From GCA-2726245 sp035513655 (lineage in GTDB: Bacteria; Planctomycetota; Planctomycetia; Pirellulales; Pirellulaceae), in assembly GCA_035513655.1 (NCBI GenBank), contig DATKBV010000639.1, positions 1 through 30,483 of the forward strand: 30,483 nt of DNA, written 5' to 3'. Under the pieces are notes generated by a model. It was not told the origin of the DNA, did no database searches, and was given only the letters and a program-made list of their open reading frames with translations. A program made the translations under genes and the position numbers. Positions 16,246-24,062 of the stretch are shown piece after piece (the first letter of the stretch is position 1; every line of letters begins with the position of its first letter).

Positions 16246-18753
16246 TTGTCGATATTTGCCCGTTGGAAGAAGTGTTGGCTGCGCACTCAACTTACTGCCA
16301 CAAACCAGCAGCGTCCAAGACGATATAGGCGATTTGAGCGCTTGGAGACGCGGACTTTGCTCGCGACTGCCGAAGGCACTCCCTTCACCTTAAGCGACGT
16401 GTTAGATGCCAGCGGGTTGGCCGCGCCGTTCTCCGCTTCCATCGACTGGGGAGACGGAGTTGTGACGTCGCCCAATGTTACTGGGAGTGCTGGCGGTGGA
16501 CGGTTGGTTGGGCGAGTCGATTACAGCTTGGACACCAATAACTTTTTTAACTCGCAGCTGAAGAGGAATCTTCTTCAGCAAGCAGTCGATTCGATCTTGT
16601 CGCAGTTGGGAGATGATCTCGCCGCAATCATGCCGAGCGGCGGCAACACCTGGACTGCTGAGTTTCCACACCCCGGAACAGGAGCCTTGCATAGAATCAC
16701 CAACATGCAGGTAGCCGCCAATGAACTCGTCATTTTCGCGGGCGGCCGAGGGCTAGGGAGCACGCTCGGTACGGGAGGACCGGGCGGATTCCAAGTGAGA
16801 TGCACGAACGTGTCGTTCTGTGACACCGTGACAACTCGCGGCGAACTGGGGACTCGAACGATACCACCCACCGATTTCGGCCCCTGGGGCGGAGCGATCT
16901 CGTTTAATCTCTCGACCGACTTCCACTTCTCACAGTCGACGGACACCTTGGGGTCGCGGCAAACAGACTTCCTGTCCGTCGCCCTGCACGAGTTCGCGCA
17001 TCTACTCGGAATCGGCACCTCGGGATCTTGGAATACCTATGTATCCAATGGTGCCTTCATTGGCCCAGCCTCGCGAATCGCCAACGGCAATCAAAGTGTC
17101 CCGCTGACCAGCGACCGTGGCCATTGGGCCAATGGGACGACCAGCGATGGTCGTGAAACGGCCTTAGATCCATCGTTGCAAACGGGCACGCGAAAGTTGA
17201 TGACGCCGCTGGACTTCGCGGGGCTCGATGATGTCGGCTGGGATTTCGTTCCATCGACGGCCAGTGTCAGCGGTTCGCATATCTACGGAGACGATGGTGT
17301 GTACAACATCGTCGTGACTGTCAGAGGGAGCAGCGGTCTTACGGTATCGCGAACTTTGCAAGAGACGGTTACCAACGCGCCGCCAACTTTGTCTGCCGCA
17401 GCAAATCAAGCCGCGGGATTCCGTGAGCTATTCACGATCGTCGACCTCGGTGTCTTCACCGATCCAGGTTTCGGAGCGAGCGAAACGTTCGTCTACACGA
17501 TCGATTGGGGTGACGGATCGGCACTTGACAGCGGGATGGCAAGTATCGATTCGCCGGGAAGTGCGGGAGTTGCAACGACAGGATCCTTCGACGGCACTCA
17601 TAGGTATGAGAACGGAGGTGTCTACGAAGTGACCCTCACGGTCGCCGACGATGACCGCGGAACCGATTCCGCTACGTTGCACGTGACTGTCCCTTCGGTG
17701 TTGTCGGTTGAGATCGCTGCCGATCAGATCACGGAGAACGACGGCCCAGGCGCGACGACGCTTACTGTGACGCGCCATTCGAATGACTTGAGTCAACCGC
17801 TGGTCGTTTTCTTGAGTACCGATTCGATCGTGCTGGACGTCCCGTCGAGCGTCGTAATCCTCCCTGGTAATGCCGCCGTTGTCGTTCCAGTGAATGCGGT
17901 GGACAACGAGTCATTGGATGGCACGCGAAGCATCAGAATCGTAGCATCTGCGACAGACTTCCTCGAGGGCAGCGACACGGTCATTGTCGTGGATCATCAA
18001 ACACTCACTTTAGCACTCAGCGCTACAACCGTTTTGGAGAGTGACGGAGCTGGCGCAATTCTGGCAACGGTTACACGAAACACCACAGACATCGACGCAG
18101 CCTTGGAGATCACGATTTCGCTCGATGATGAAACGGAGGCCTCGGCACCGAGTACGGTCGTCATCCCCGCGGGCGAGAAATCGATTACGTTTCCCATCGA
18201 CGCGATCGAAGATGGACTCGACGACGGACCACAACTGGTCTCGCTCACGGTTGCAGCCAACGGCTATGAACCTACCAGCGTCCAGTTTTTCGTCAGCGAT
18301 GTATTGTCATGGCACAACGCAAGGATTCCTTGGGATGTTGATGGGGACGGTCAGGTCTCGCCAATCGATGCGTTGCGAATTATCAACGATTTGGGCACTC
18401 GAGGCTCACGCCAATTACCCGAGCTAGCACAAGCTCCGCCTTACCTGGACGTCAACAACGATGGTTTTGTCTCGCCGATTGACGCGCTGCTGGTCGTGAA
18501 CTTCATCAACAATCGAGGTGCTTCAGCCGAAGGCGAATCATCCGCAAACGTCCACTTCTCGTGCGACGTTTTCGATACAAGACCGCTTCCTATCGAGATG
18601 GCGGCAGGCACGGCCGACGCAATCAATCACTGGCATCGAACTTCTCGATTGAAATCAGAACGCGAGATCGTCTTGTTCACCAATCAATTCGGAAACACGC
18701 TTGCCGATGATTTGATCGCGGACATCATTTCGGAGTTCAATCGACGCGCGTAG
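16246..18753 (+). CDS. Secreted metalloprotease-like protein with PKD, Calx-beta and dockerin domains
   Basis: I place the start at TTG 16246 because GAGGAG at 16231-16236 precedes it by nine bases; the frame stays open upstream to an ATG at 16135 inside the preceding gene, with no good start between. The 835-residue product has a basic N-terminus and FERLETRTLLA, the planctomycete LEPRxLL-type signature. A zinc protease-like domain follows with HEFAH (nt 16987-17001), a plausible third ligand in GHW (nt 17119-17127) and a Met-turn-like MTPLDF, an arrangement like leishmanolysin-type enzymes. Then come a PKD domain (DWGDG), two Calx-beta repeats (ITENDGPGATTLTV, VLESDGAGAILATV) and a type I dockerin pair (DVDGDGQVSPIDAL, DVNNDGFVSPIDAL). 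It is probably extracellular or surface-bound. Activity is unproven. Confidence 0.85.
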   Translation: MSIFARWKKCWLRTQLTATNQQRPRRYRRFERLETRTLLATAEGTPFTLSDVLDASGLAAPFSASIDWGDGVVTSPNVTGSAGGGRLVGRVDYSLDTNNFFNSQLKRNLLQQAVDSILSQLGDDLAAIMPSGGNTWTAEFPHPGTGALHRITNMQVAANELVIFAGGRGLGSTLGTGGPGGFQVRCTNVSFCDTVTTRGELGTRTIPPTDFGPWGGAISFNLSTDFHFSQSTDTLGSRQTDFLSVALHEFAHLLGIGTSGSWNTYVSNGAFIGPASRIANGNQSVPLTSDRGHWANGTTSDGRETALDPSLQTGTRKLMTPLDFAGLDDVGWDFVPSTASVSGSHIYGDDGVYNIVVTVRGSSGLTVSRTLQETVTNAPPTLSAAANQAAGFRELFTIVDLGVFTDPGFGASETFVYTIDWGDGSALDSGMASIDSPGSAGVATTGSFDGTHRYENGGVYEVTLTVADDDRGTDSATLHVTVPSVLSVEIAADQITENDGPGATTLTVTRHSNDLSQPLVVFLSTDSIVLDVPSSVVILPGNAAVVVPVNAVDNESLDGTRSIRIVASATDFLEGSDTVIVVDHQTLTLALSATTVLESDGAGAILATVTRNTTDIDAALEITISLDDETEASAPSTVVIPAGEKSITFPIDAIEDGLDDGPQLVSLTVAANGYEPTSVQFFVSDVLSWHNARIPWDVDGDGQVSPIDALRIINDLGTRGSRQLPELAQAPPYLDVNNDGFVSPIDALLVVNFINNRGASAEGESSANVHFSCDVFDTRPLPIEMAAGTADAINHWHRTSRLKSEREIVLFTNQFGNTLADDLIADIISEFNRRA

Positions 18754-19257
18754 TTTCTCCAGTTCCTCGGAGAGCCGCTTCAAATGTAGTTCGCGACGGG
18801 ATTGCCGCACATCGAAGTGCTTGCTGACCGCCTCGGATAACTGCTTTTGTAGGGGCTCGCGTTTGTCTTTTGGGGCGAGGCCATACTGTTCCGACAACTC
18901 CATCGTCTGACGGGCTAACTCCCGATCGGCCTTTTCTAACTCGTACATCTCGGGGTCGAGTTCCTTGAGTTCTTCCAGGCGGCGGAGCTCGTGCTCTTGA
19001 CCGAATCGTCCATGCAGCGGGCCGGCCGGCGGACCATCGCCGCGGGGACCACCCAACGGCGGGCGATCACCACGTTTGCCGGGAGGCGGAGGGCCATCCG
19101 GACGTCTATCGCGAGAGCCCGGCGGCCCATCAAACTCACCGCCGCGTTCCGCGGGACGCAGTCGCTGTTGCGCAAACGCGGAATTCAAGTCAATGCCGAC
19201 ACAAAGCCAGCCGAACAGCAGCAGCGTCGCCACACACGGTCGAAAAAGAGACATCAT
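18655..19257 (-). CDS. Secreted proline/glycine-rich coiled-coil protein of the sigma factor operon
   Basis: The 200-residue protein has a signal peptide (residues 1-29, ending AFA). A Pro/Gly/Arg/Asp-rich segment (about 35-85) and a long charged helical region (88-185) of coiled-coil character follow. GGAGG seven bases before the ATG gives a strong start. It is the last gene of the sigma factor/anti-sigma-like operon and could be a periplasmic sensor or structural protein, like the Spy/CpxP-type proteins in similar planctomycete operons; that is inference. Its last 99 bases overlap the convergent dockerin gene. No catalytic motif is seen. Confidence 0.8.
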   Translation of the reverse strand: MMSLFRPCVATLLLFGWLCVGIDLNSAFAQQRLRPAERGGEFDGPPGSRDRRPDGPPPPGKRGDRPPLGGPRGDGPPAGPLHGRFGQEHELRRLEELKELDPEMYELEKADRELARQTMELSEQYGLAPKDKREPLQKQLSEAVSKHFDVRQSRRELHLKRLSEELEKLRASIELRNDVRDQIIGKRVSELIGEQDDLAF

Positions 19258-19311
19258 TACTAAACCTCCAAAATTATTCCTGTGCTTGTTATTGCCGGTA
19301 CTGAAATACGA

Positions 19312-19857
19312 TCAGAGAGAGCCTTCGCCCAACTCGCTGCTGAACTGTTCAAATTGATCGAGCAGCAGCGAGTAGCGTCGATCACCGCCGCTCCAATCGG
19401 CTTGCACCGACCGAATCGCTTGACTCGTCGAAGCGAGCTGCTCGTCGAAGGAATCTTCCCAGGCGAATTTGTCCACGACGTCAACGGGCGCGCTTCCTTT
19501 CGGCGCTTCCGTAACTTCAGCGGTAATCGAAGCGGTCGCGGGCAACTCGCTCGTCTCGGCGATTTCCGGCGATAGCTCGACATAACCCGAGCTGCGATTC
19601 AGAATCGTCCAAGCTGCAAACGCGACGAGCAACGAAGCCGCTAACGCGACGATGAATTTGACGGTCCAGCCAGCGCTCCGACTCTTCCGCGGAACCTTGA
19701 CCCGCGGCTCTGACTCCGTGTCCGCAGTGCCCACTAGTTGCCCAAACGCCAGCCAGCTTTCGCGCAGCATTGCCGTTTCGTCATCCATCGGCTCCGTCGT
19801 TGTCGCGGCGGTCGCTTGTTCTAACTTGGCTAACAGTTGTCTCGTCGAATCGTTCAT
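19312..19857 (-). CDS. Membrane-anchored anti-sigma-like protein
   Basis: The 181-residue protein has a cytoplasmic N-terminus of about 65 residues, one transmembrane helix (VKFIVALAASLLVAFAAWTIL, about 67-87) and an acidic extracytoplasmic part. ATG 19857 is chosen because it follows the sigma factor stop by five bases; an in-frame upstream start would overlap the sigma gene. The position directly after an ECF sigma factor and the single-pass topology fit an anti-sigma factor. I do not see the conserved HxxxCxxC zinc motif of the ZAS class, so the role is inferred from context. Confidence 0.75.
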   Translation of the reverse strand: MNDSTRQLLAKLEQATAATTTEPMDDETAMLRESWLAFGQLVGTADTESEPRVKVPRKSRSAGWTVKFIVALAASLLVAFAAWTILNRSSGYVELSPEIAETSELPATASITAEVTEAPKGSAPVDVVDKFAWEDSFDEQLASTSQAIRSVQADWSGGDRRYSLLLDQFEQFSSELGEGSL

Positions 19858-19862
19858 GGTTC

Positions 19863-20387
19863 TCACTCGGCAATGATTTGTCGCAACGCCAATAAACCGC
19901 GACGACAGTGACTGAGCGCGGTGCTCAGCGGACATTCCATCGTTTCCGCAATCTCCGCGAAGGACATGTCACTGTAGTATCGCAGCAGCAGTACGCGGCG
20001 CTGTGCTGTCGTTAATCGCTCCATCGCGGCATCCAGTTGGTGCCGTGCTTCTGACTGCATCAGGCCAGCCGCTGGGGCGGGCGCGTGATCCGGCGGTTCC
20101 GCGGCGCTCCAGCCCACGTCATCCAACGATACTTCCGGCCGCAATTTTCTAGCTCGATCAATCACCAATCGATCCGCAATTCTCAGCAAGTAGGCGCGTG
20201 GCGTACCTTGTTCTTCGTAGTTTGATCGGGCCTGCCACGCTCGCCGAAACACGTCCTGTGTCAGGTCGTCCGCCACATCGTCTCGCCGCACCAATCCTCT
20301 CAGATACCCGCGCACCGCCGCTCCGTGCTGGTCGAACCAGCTCGTCAGGCGATCCGTCTCGATTCCGATCGGTTCCGCAGTGGTCAT
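19863..20387 (-). CDS. ECF-type RNA polymerase sigma factor
   Basis: The 174-residue protein has sigma-70 region 2 (DDVADDLTQDVFRRAWQ, then GTPRAYLLRIADRLVIDRAR) and region 4 (RLTTAQRRVLLLRYYSDMSF with the helix-turn-helix SFAEIAETMECPLSTALSHC), joined by an alanine/proline-rich linker. There is no region 3, as in the extracytoplasmic function class. GGAG precedes the ATG. It heads a minus-strand operon with a membrane anti-sigma-like protein and a secreted protein, so it probably responds to an envelope signal. Confidence 0.94.
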   Translation of the reverse strand: MTTAEPIGIETDRLTSWFDQHGAAVRGYLRGLVRRDDVADDLTQDVFRRAWQARSNYEEQGTPRAYLLRIADRLVIDRARKLRPEVSLDDVGWSAAEPPDHAPAPAAGLMQSEARHQLDAAMERLTTAQRRVLLLRYYSDMSFAEIAETMECPLSTALSHCRRGLLALRQIIAE

Positions 20388-20495
20388 AAGACTCCGGTTT
20401 CTAACAGGTGAAACGCATGGGAGCGCGGGTTATTGCAGAGAATCAGAGAGATGTCTTCGCGAGACCCAAGAAAGTACGAGCCAACCAGCTCTTCG

Positions 20496-20609
20496 CTGGT
20501 GCTTTGTGACAGCTAAAATTACGGGTTACTGAAATCAGCCGTTTGGGCGTTAGCCCCGGTTTTTGAGGCACTAACCTAATCCTAAATCTTAGGCGTCACA
20601 AAGCACTAG
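20496..20609. repeat. Palindromic interspersed element, copy 2 (114 bp, internally deleted)
   Basis: This copy matches the element at 2837-2964 closely. It keeps both terminal inverted repeats (GTGCTTTGTGACAGCTAA and its complement near 20589-20606) and the left inner arm CAGCCGTTTGGGCGTTAGCC. The right inner arm is replaced: 19 bases present in copy 1 are five bases (TAATC) here. The right-end CTAG supplies the stop codon of the DUF1501 gene. The remainder of the 20388-20605 gap shows nothing recognisable apart from the sigma operon's presumed promoter. Confidence 0.85.
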
Positions 20610-22060
20610 GACAGCCCGCGAATCGGTTCGCCGTAATAGATGTGGTGTGGCCGATCGAGCTGGTCATACCAAGCGGCTGTGGCCGGAATTCCCAAGGCGT
20701 CATAAATCGTAGCCGCGAGATTCTCAGGCCGCTGAGGCGAATCCGCCGGATAGGCACCAATTTTATCCGACGCGCCAATCACGCGACCACCTTGAACGCC
20801 TCCGCCAGCCAGCCAAACGGATTGCAGGGCACCCCAGTGATCGCGTCCCGGAAGCTTATAGTGGCTCGGGAGCAACGAAATTTTTGGAGTTCGTCCGAAC
20901 TCGCCAGCCATCACGATCAGTGTGTCGTCCAGCATTCCACTTTCGCTGAGATCGTCCAGCAGCGCCGATACCGCGCGATCGGTGGGGGGAAACAAGTTGT
21001 CCTTGAGATGGGGAAAGGCGTTGCCGTGCGTATCCCAGGCCTCGTCGCTCCCGAGATTTACCTGCACCAAGTTGACGCCCGCCGCGATCAGTCGCCTGGC
21101 CATCAACAACGACCAACCGAAGGAGTTCTGGCCGTAACGCTCTTGGACCCGTTCGTCGGCGTTCGTCACGTCGAGCGCATGATGCACCCGTTCGTCCGTC
21201 AACAGCGAGATGGCACCTTGGCGGAAGCGGTCGAAGTTTTGTGTCTCGGCAGTCTGCTCCAACGCGCCGCGCTGCTGTGACAATTGATTCACGAGCGCGA
21301 TACGATTGTGGAAACGCGGATTCGTCAGACCGTGTGGCAACTCAAGGTTCGGGGCCTTGAAGACGCGTTTGTCTTCCTTACCGCGATCTTGGTGATCGAA
21401 TTGATACTGGGGAAAGGCACCGTAGGAAGTCGAATGAAAAGGAGCGGCTTCGATGAACCACGGATTCCGACGCTCGCCCATCATCCCGGCAAACTGGCCA
21501 GGAATGACACGACCCGAATTATGCACCAAACGTTCCGGCAAGACGGCAACGGGAGGCAGATCGTTGCGGGGCCGTGTCGTCGCGTTTGCGATCGCGGCGA
21601 TGCTGGGCCAATCGCTTGCCTGCGGACTGCTTGGACTGAAGCCGCGCGGCATCTCGGTCCGCCCGGTCAGCATAATATGATGTGCTTGCGAATGCTCATT
21701 CGTACTGTGCGTCATCGAACGGCACAGCGCCCAGTGCTGACTTCGTTGAGCGAGCAGTGGCAAATGTTCGCAGATTTGCAACCCAGGCGTCTTTGTCGCG
21801 ATAGGCTTAAACTCGCCTCGTACTTCGTCTGGTGCATCCGGCTTCAGATCGAAGCTGTCGTGTTGGGCGAGCCCACCGGACAAGAAGATGTAGATTATCG
21901 ACTTGCCGTGAGCAGCTGCTTCGTTGACAACAGACGCAGCCCGCAAGCTGCTGACTTGGTCCATACTCAGTCCCAGCAAACCAATGGCTCCCGCCTGGAT
22001 CGCCGTCCGTCGTGAAATACGAGGGTGCTGCAAGATTGACCGCTGCTCAGACACCGACAC
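20606..22060 (-). CDS. DUF1501 domain-containing protein, Tat-exported
   Basis: The 484-residue protein begins with a twin-arginine type signal (SRRTAIQAGAIGLLGLSM, cleaved near residue 42). The DUF1501 family fold, related to sulfatases and alkaline phosphatases, follows with IIYIFLSGGLAQHDSFDLKP near the start, HSTNEHSQAHHIMLTG in the middle and the late motif VMAGEFGRTP followed by GRDHWG. These proteins are very numerous in planctomycetes and are usually paired with DUF1549/DUF1553 or heme proteins; no such partner is adjacent here. The substrate is unknown. The TAG stop lies in the end of the palindromic element at 20496-20609. Confidence 0.94.
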   Translation of the reverse strand: MSVSEQRSILQHPRISRRTAIQAGAIGLLGLSMDQVSSLRAASVVNEAAAHGKSIIYIFLSGGLAQHDSFDLKPDAPDEVRGEFKPIATKTPGLQICEHLPLLAQRSQHWALCRSMTHSTNEHSQAHHIMLTGRTEMPRGFSPSSPQASDWPSIAAIANATTRPRNDLPPVAVLPERLVHNSGRVIPGQFAGMMGERRNPWFIEAAPFHSTSYGAFPQYQFDHQDRGKEDKRVFKAPNLELPHGLTNPRFHNRIALVNQLSQQRGALEQTAETQNFDRFRQGAISLLTDERVHHALDVTNADERVQERYGQNSFGWSLLMARRLIAAGVNLVQVNLGSDEAWDTHGNAFPHLKDNLFPPTDRAVSALLDDLSESGMLDDTLIVMAGEFGRTPKISLLPSHYKLPGRDHWGALQSVWLAGGGVQGGRVIGASDKIGAYPADSPQRPENLAATIYDALGIPATAAWYDQLDRPHHIYYGEPIRGLS

Positions 22061-22151
22061 TCTCCTCTCGTAACCTGTCCATCGAACGACGTCGATGTGT
22101 CCTAGTGTAGGTCAACGGCCCGGTTCTGGCAATTCTTACCCAGTCAAGGTT

Positions 22152-22166
22152 GCGGGCAAAGCCCGC
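22152..22166. repeat. Short perfect stem-loop between divergent genes
   Basis: GCGGGC and GCCCGC form a perfect 6-bp stem around AAA in the 183-base gap between the DUF1501 gene and the thioredoxin-fold gene. There is no T-tract. It is probably a fragment of an interspersed repeat. Confidence 0.4.
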
Positions 22167-22243
22167 TCCATGAATAATGCTTGCCTGCCCGAACGGGTCA
22201 TCGGTTCGGCACGGATATTTCCGCCTGCAAGGATGCAAAAGCG

Positions 22244-23734
22244 ATGTCGACACTTCTCTGGTTCGCAAAACCATTCATAGGGCGGGTGGTATCCCACGAT
22301 TGTGTGGCGTGTTTCGTGCTCGCGTGTCTCACCGTACAGTTTGGCTGCCACCGCGAGAAAGCCGAGGGATCGGCGGATAAATCGGTGGTGATCCAGGAAC
22401 TGCCGAATGCAGACCCCTCAACCGTCTTTCGGCAAATGGAGCAAGCCTATCGCGATGCGGGAAATTACTCGGATCGCGGGCGAGTTGTCCTGCGCTATCG
22501 CGAGCGGGGCGAAATCCGTACGGACGAGGCACCGCTGGCGGTCGCGGTTCGCCTGCCGAGCGAACTGCGTGTCGAAGCCTACTATTCGGTTGTGGTAAGC
22601 AACGGGCGACAGTTGCTGGCGAAGATCTCTGACGAGTCATCGGGAGACATCGACGGACAGATCTTGATTCGCGACTTGAATGGCAATTTGACGCTGGAAC
22701 AGGTTTATCACGACGTCACCTTGAGGGAAGCGATGACCAGCGGCATGGGAGGCCAGCCGTTACAGCTGAACTTGCTGTACGCGGATGATCCGCTGAAGTC
22801 CGTATTCGCCGAAGATGCAAAGCTGCGGATGCTCGAACCGGAGGAACTCGAGGGGCATTATTGCTATCGGGTCGTCGCGGATGGGGCGGAAGGCGAGTTT
22901 GTATTTTGGATCGATGGAACAACTTTTGTGCTCCGCCGCCTCGATTACCCGGCCGCCGCTATGTTACCCGAATTGGCACAATCCGATTTAATCCAAGACC
23001 TTAGCCTGCGCGTCGAGTTTCGCGACGCGACCTTTGGGCCAAAGTTTGACGAAGCGACGTTTCAACTCGACATTGCCGCGGACGCAAAGCGAGTTCGCAC
23101 GTTTGTACTGCCACCGCACCCCTTGCCAACAACGCTGTTTGGAAAGTCAACGGCCGACTTTACGTGCTACGGACTCGATGGGTCGAAGATCGGTCAGAAG
23201 TCGCTGCTGGGCAAGACGGCGGTGCTCGTCTGGTTTAACAACCATCCAGCTTGCCGTTCGACGATCGAACAATTGAGTGAAGTGTATGCGGCGCGTCGTG
23301 AGGACGATACCGTAGTTTTCTTTGCGGTATCCACGGAGCCTTCGCGAGTTTCCAATTCGCAGCTCGAAGCAACGCTCGCTTCGTGGAATGCGACGGTCCC
23401 GGTGCTCCGCGATCTTGATGCTGGCGGACGCGATCTGCTCGGAGTTCCGTGGACTCCGACGATGATCGTACTTGACGCGGAAGGGATTGTGCAGATTTTT
23501 GAAGTCGGCGCGAACGCCGACCTCGCGCAAGAACTGCCGACGATTTTGGATCGGTTGCGCGCAGGAGACGATTTGGCAAACGAGATCATCGCGGACCACT
23601 TCGAACAGACCGAGACCTACGGGCGGACGTTGGCGGCGGCGATGGCGGAAGCAGTCGCGCCGACTAAAGATTTGACGCCAGCGAGCAACTCGCCAGCTCC
23701 TGAACCAACGAATGCCGAGCTCAATTCGCAATGA
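22244..23734 (+). CDS. Exported protein with outer-membrane-lipoprotein-like domain and degenerate thioredoxin domain
   Basis: ATG 22244 is chosen because AAGGA lies about ten bases upstream and the frame then opens with a hydrophobic signal (RVVSHDCVACFVLACLTVQFGC); an ATG at 22181 is unlikely. The 496-residue product probably becomes a lipoprotein at the Cys of QFGC, although that lipobox is imperfect. Residues about 50-300 resemble the LolA/DUF2092-type beta-rich domain (FRQMEQAYRDAG, VVLRYRERG, FVFWIDGTTFVLRRLDYP). Residues about 310-460 form a thioredoxin/redoxin fold (LLGKTAVLVWF, GVPWTPTMIVLDAEG with the cis-Pro motif). The active-site position reads HPAC (334-337) instead of CxxC, so the nucleophilic cysteine is missing and normal disulfide exchange is unlikely. 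The tail is acidic and low-complexity. Confidence 0.82.
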   Translation: MSTLLWFAKPFIGRVVSHDCVACFVLACLTVQFGCHREKAEGSADKSVVIQELPNADPSTVFRQMEQAYRDAGNYSDRGRVVLRYRERGEIRTDEAPLAVAVRLPSELRVEAYYSVVVSNGRQLLAKISDESSGDIDGQILIRDLNGNLTLEQVYHDVTLREAMTSGMGGQPLQLNLLYADDPLKSVFAEDAKLRMLEPEELEGHYCYRVVADGAEGEFVFWIDGTTFVLRRLDYPAAAMLPELAQSDLIQDLSLRVEFRDATFGPKFDEATFQLDIAADAKRVRTFVLPPHPLPTTLFGKSTADFTCYGLDGSKIGQKSLLGKTAVLVWFNNHPACRSTIEQLSEVYAARREDDTVVFFAVSTEPSRVSNSQLEATLASWNATVPVLRDLDAGGRDLLGVPWTPTMIVLDAEGIVQIFEVGANADLAQELPTILDRLRAGDDLANEIIADHFEQTETYGRTLAAAMAEAVAPTKDLTPASNSPAPEPTNAELNSQ

Positions 23735-24062
23735 AGCGATAAACACTTCGCGTCCGCCTCGGCATGAATTCGACCACCGATTCGGTGACAGGCTTTGGCA
23801 CGTGAACGATGTATTCGGCACAACTCGCCCAAACGTCAGGGTGGTGTTGGGAAATCCAGAAGAAGAACGCGGGTCGGTGAAGACAGGCGGGATAGGTTGA
23901 CGATAAGGACAAGGATAATTCAGCAAGTAGTTTGCTGAGCCATTGGCCAGTTCTGCGTCCCAGACAGGTGTCGTCAAACGGCAGCTGACCGCGGGGCAGG
24001 CAGCAGGGCGAATGGTAGTGTCCAGTTTGTCAGCGGTATTCCCGGAATTAGGAGCCCTCCCC
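23735..24062. other. Intergenic region upstream of the QKG-repeat protein gene
   Basis: These 328 bases contain no open reading frame with a credible start. A perfect stem-loop TCAGCAA-GTAGT-TTGCTGA lies at 23920-23938, without a T-tract. The ribosome binding site of the next gene (TTAGGAG) is at the 3' end. I see no obvious promoter hexamers. A short minus-strand frame at 23721-23912 has no supported start. Confidence 0.4.
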
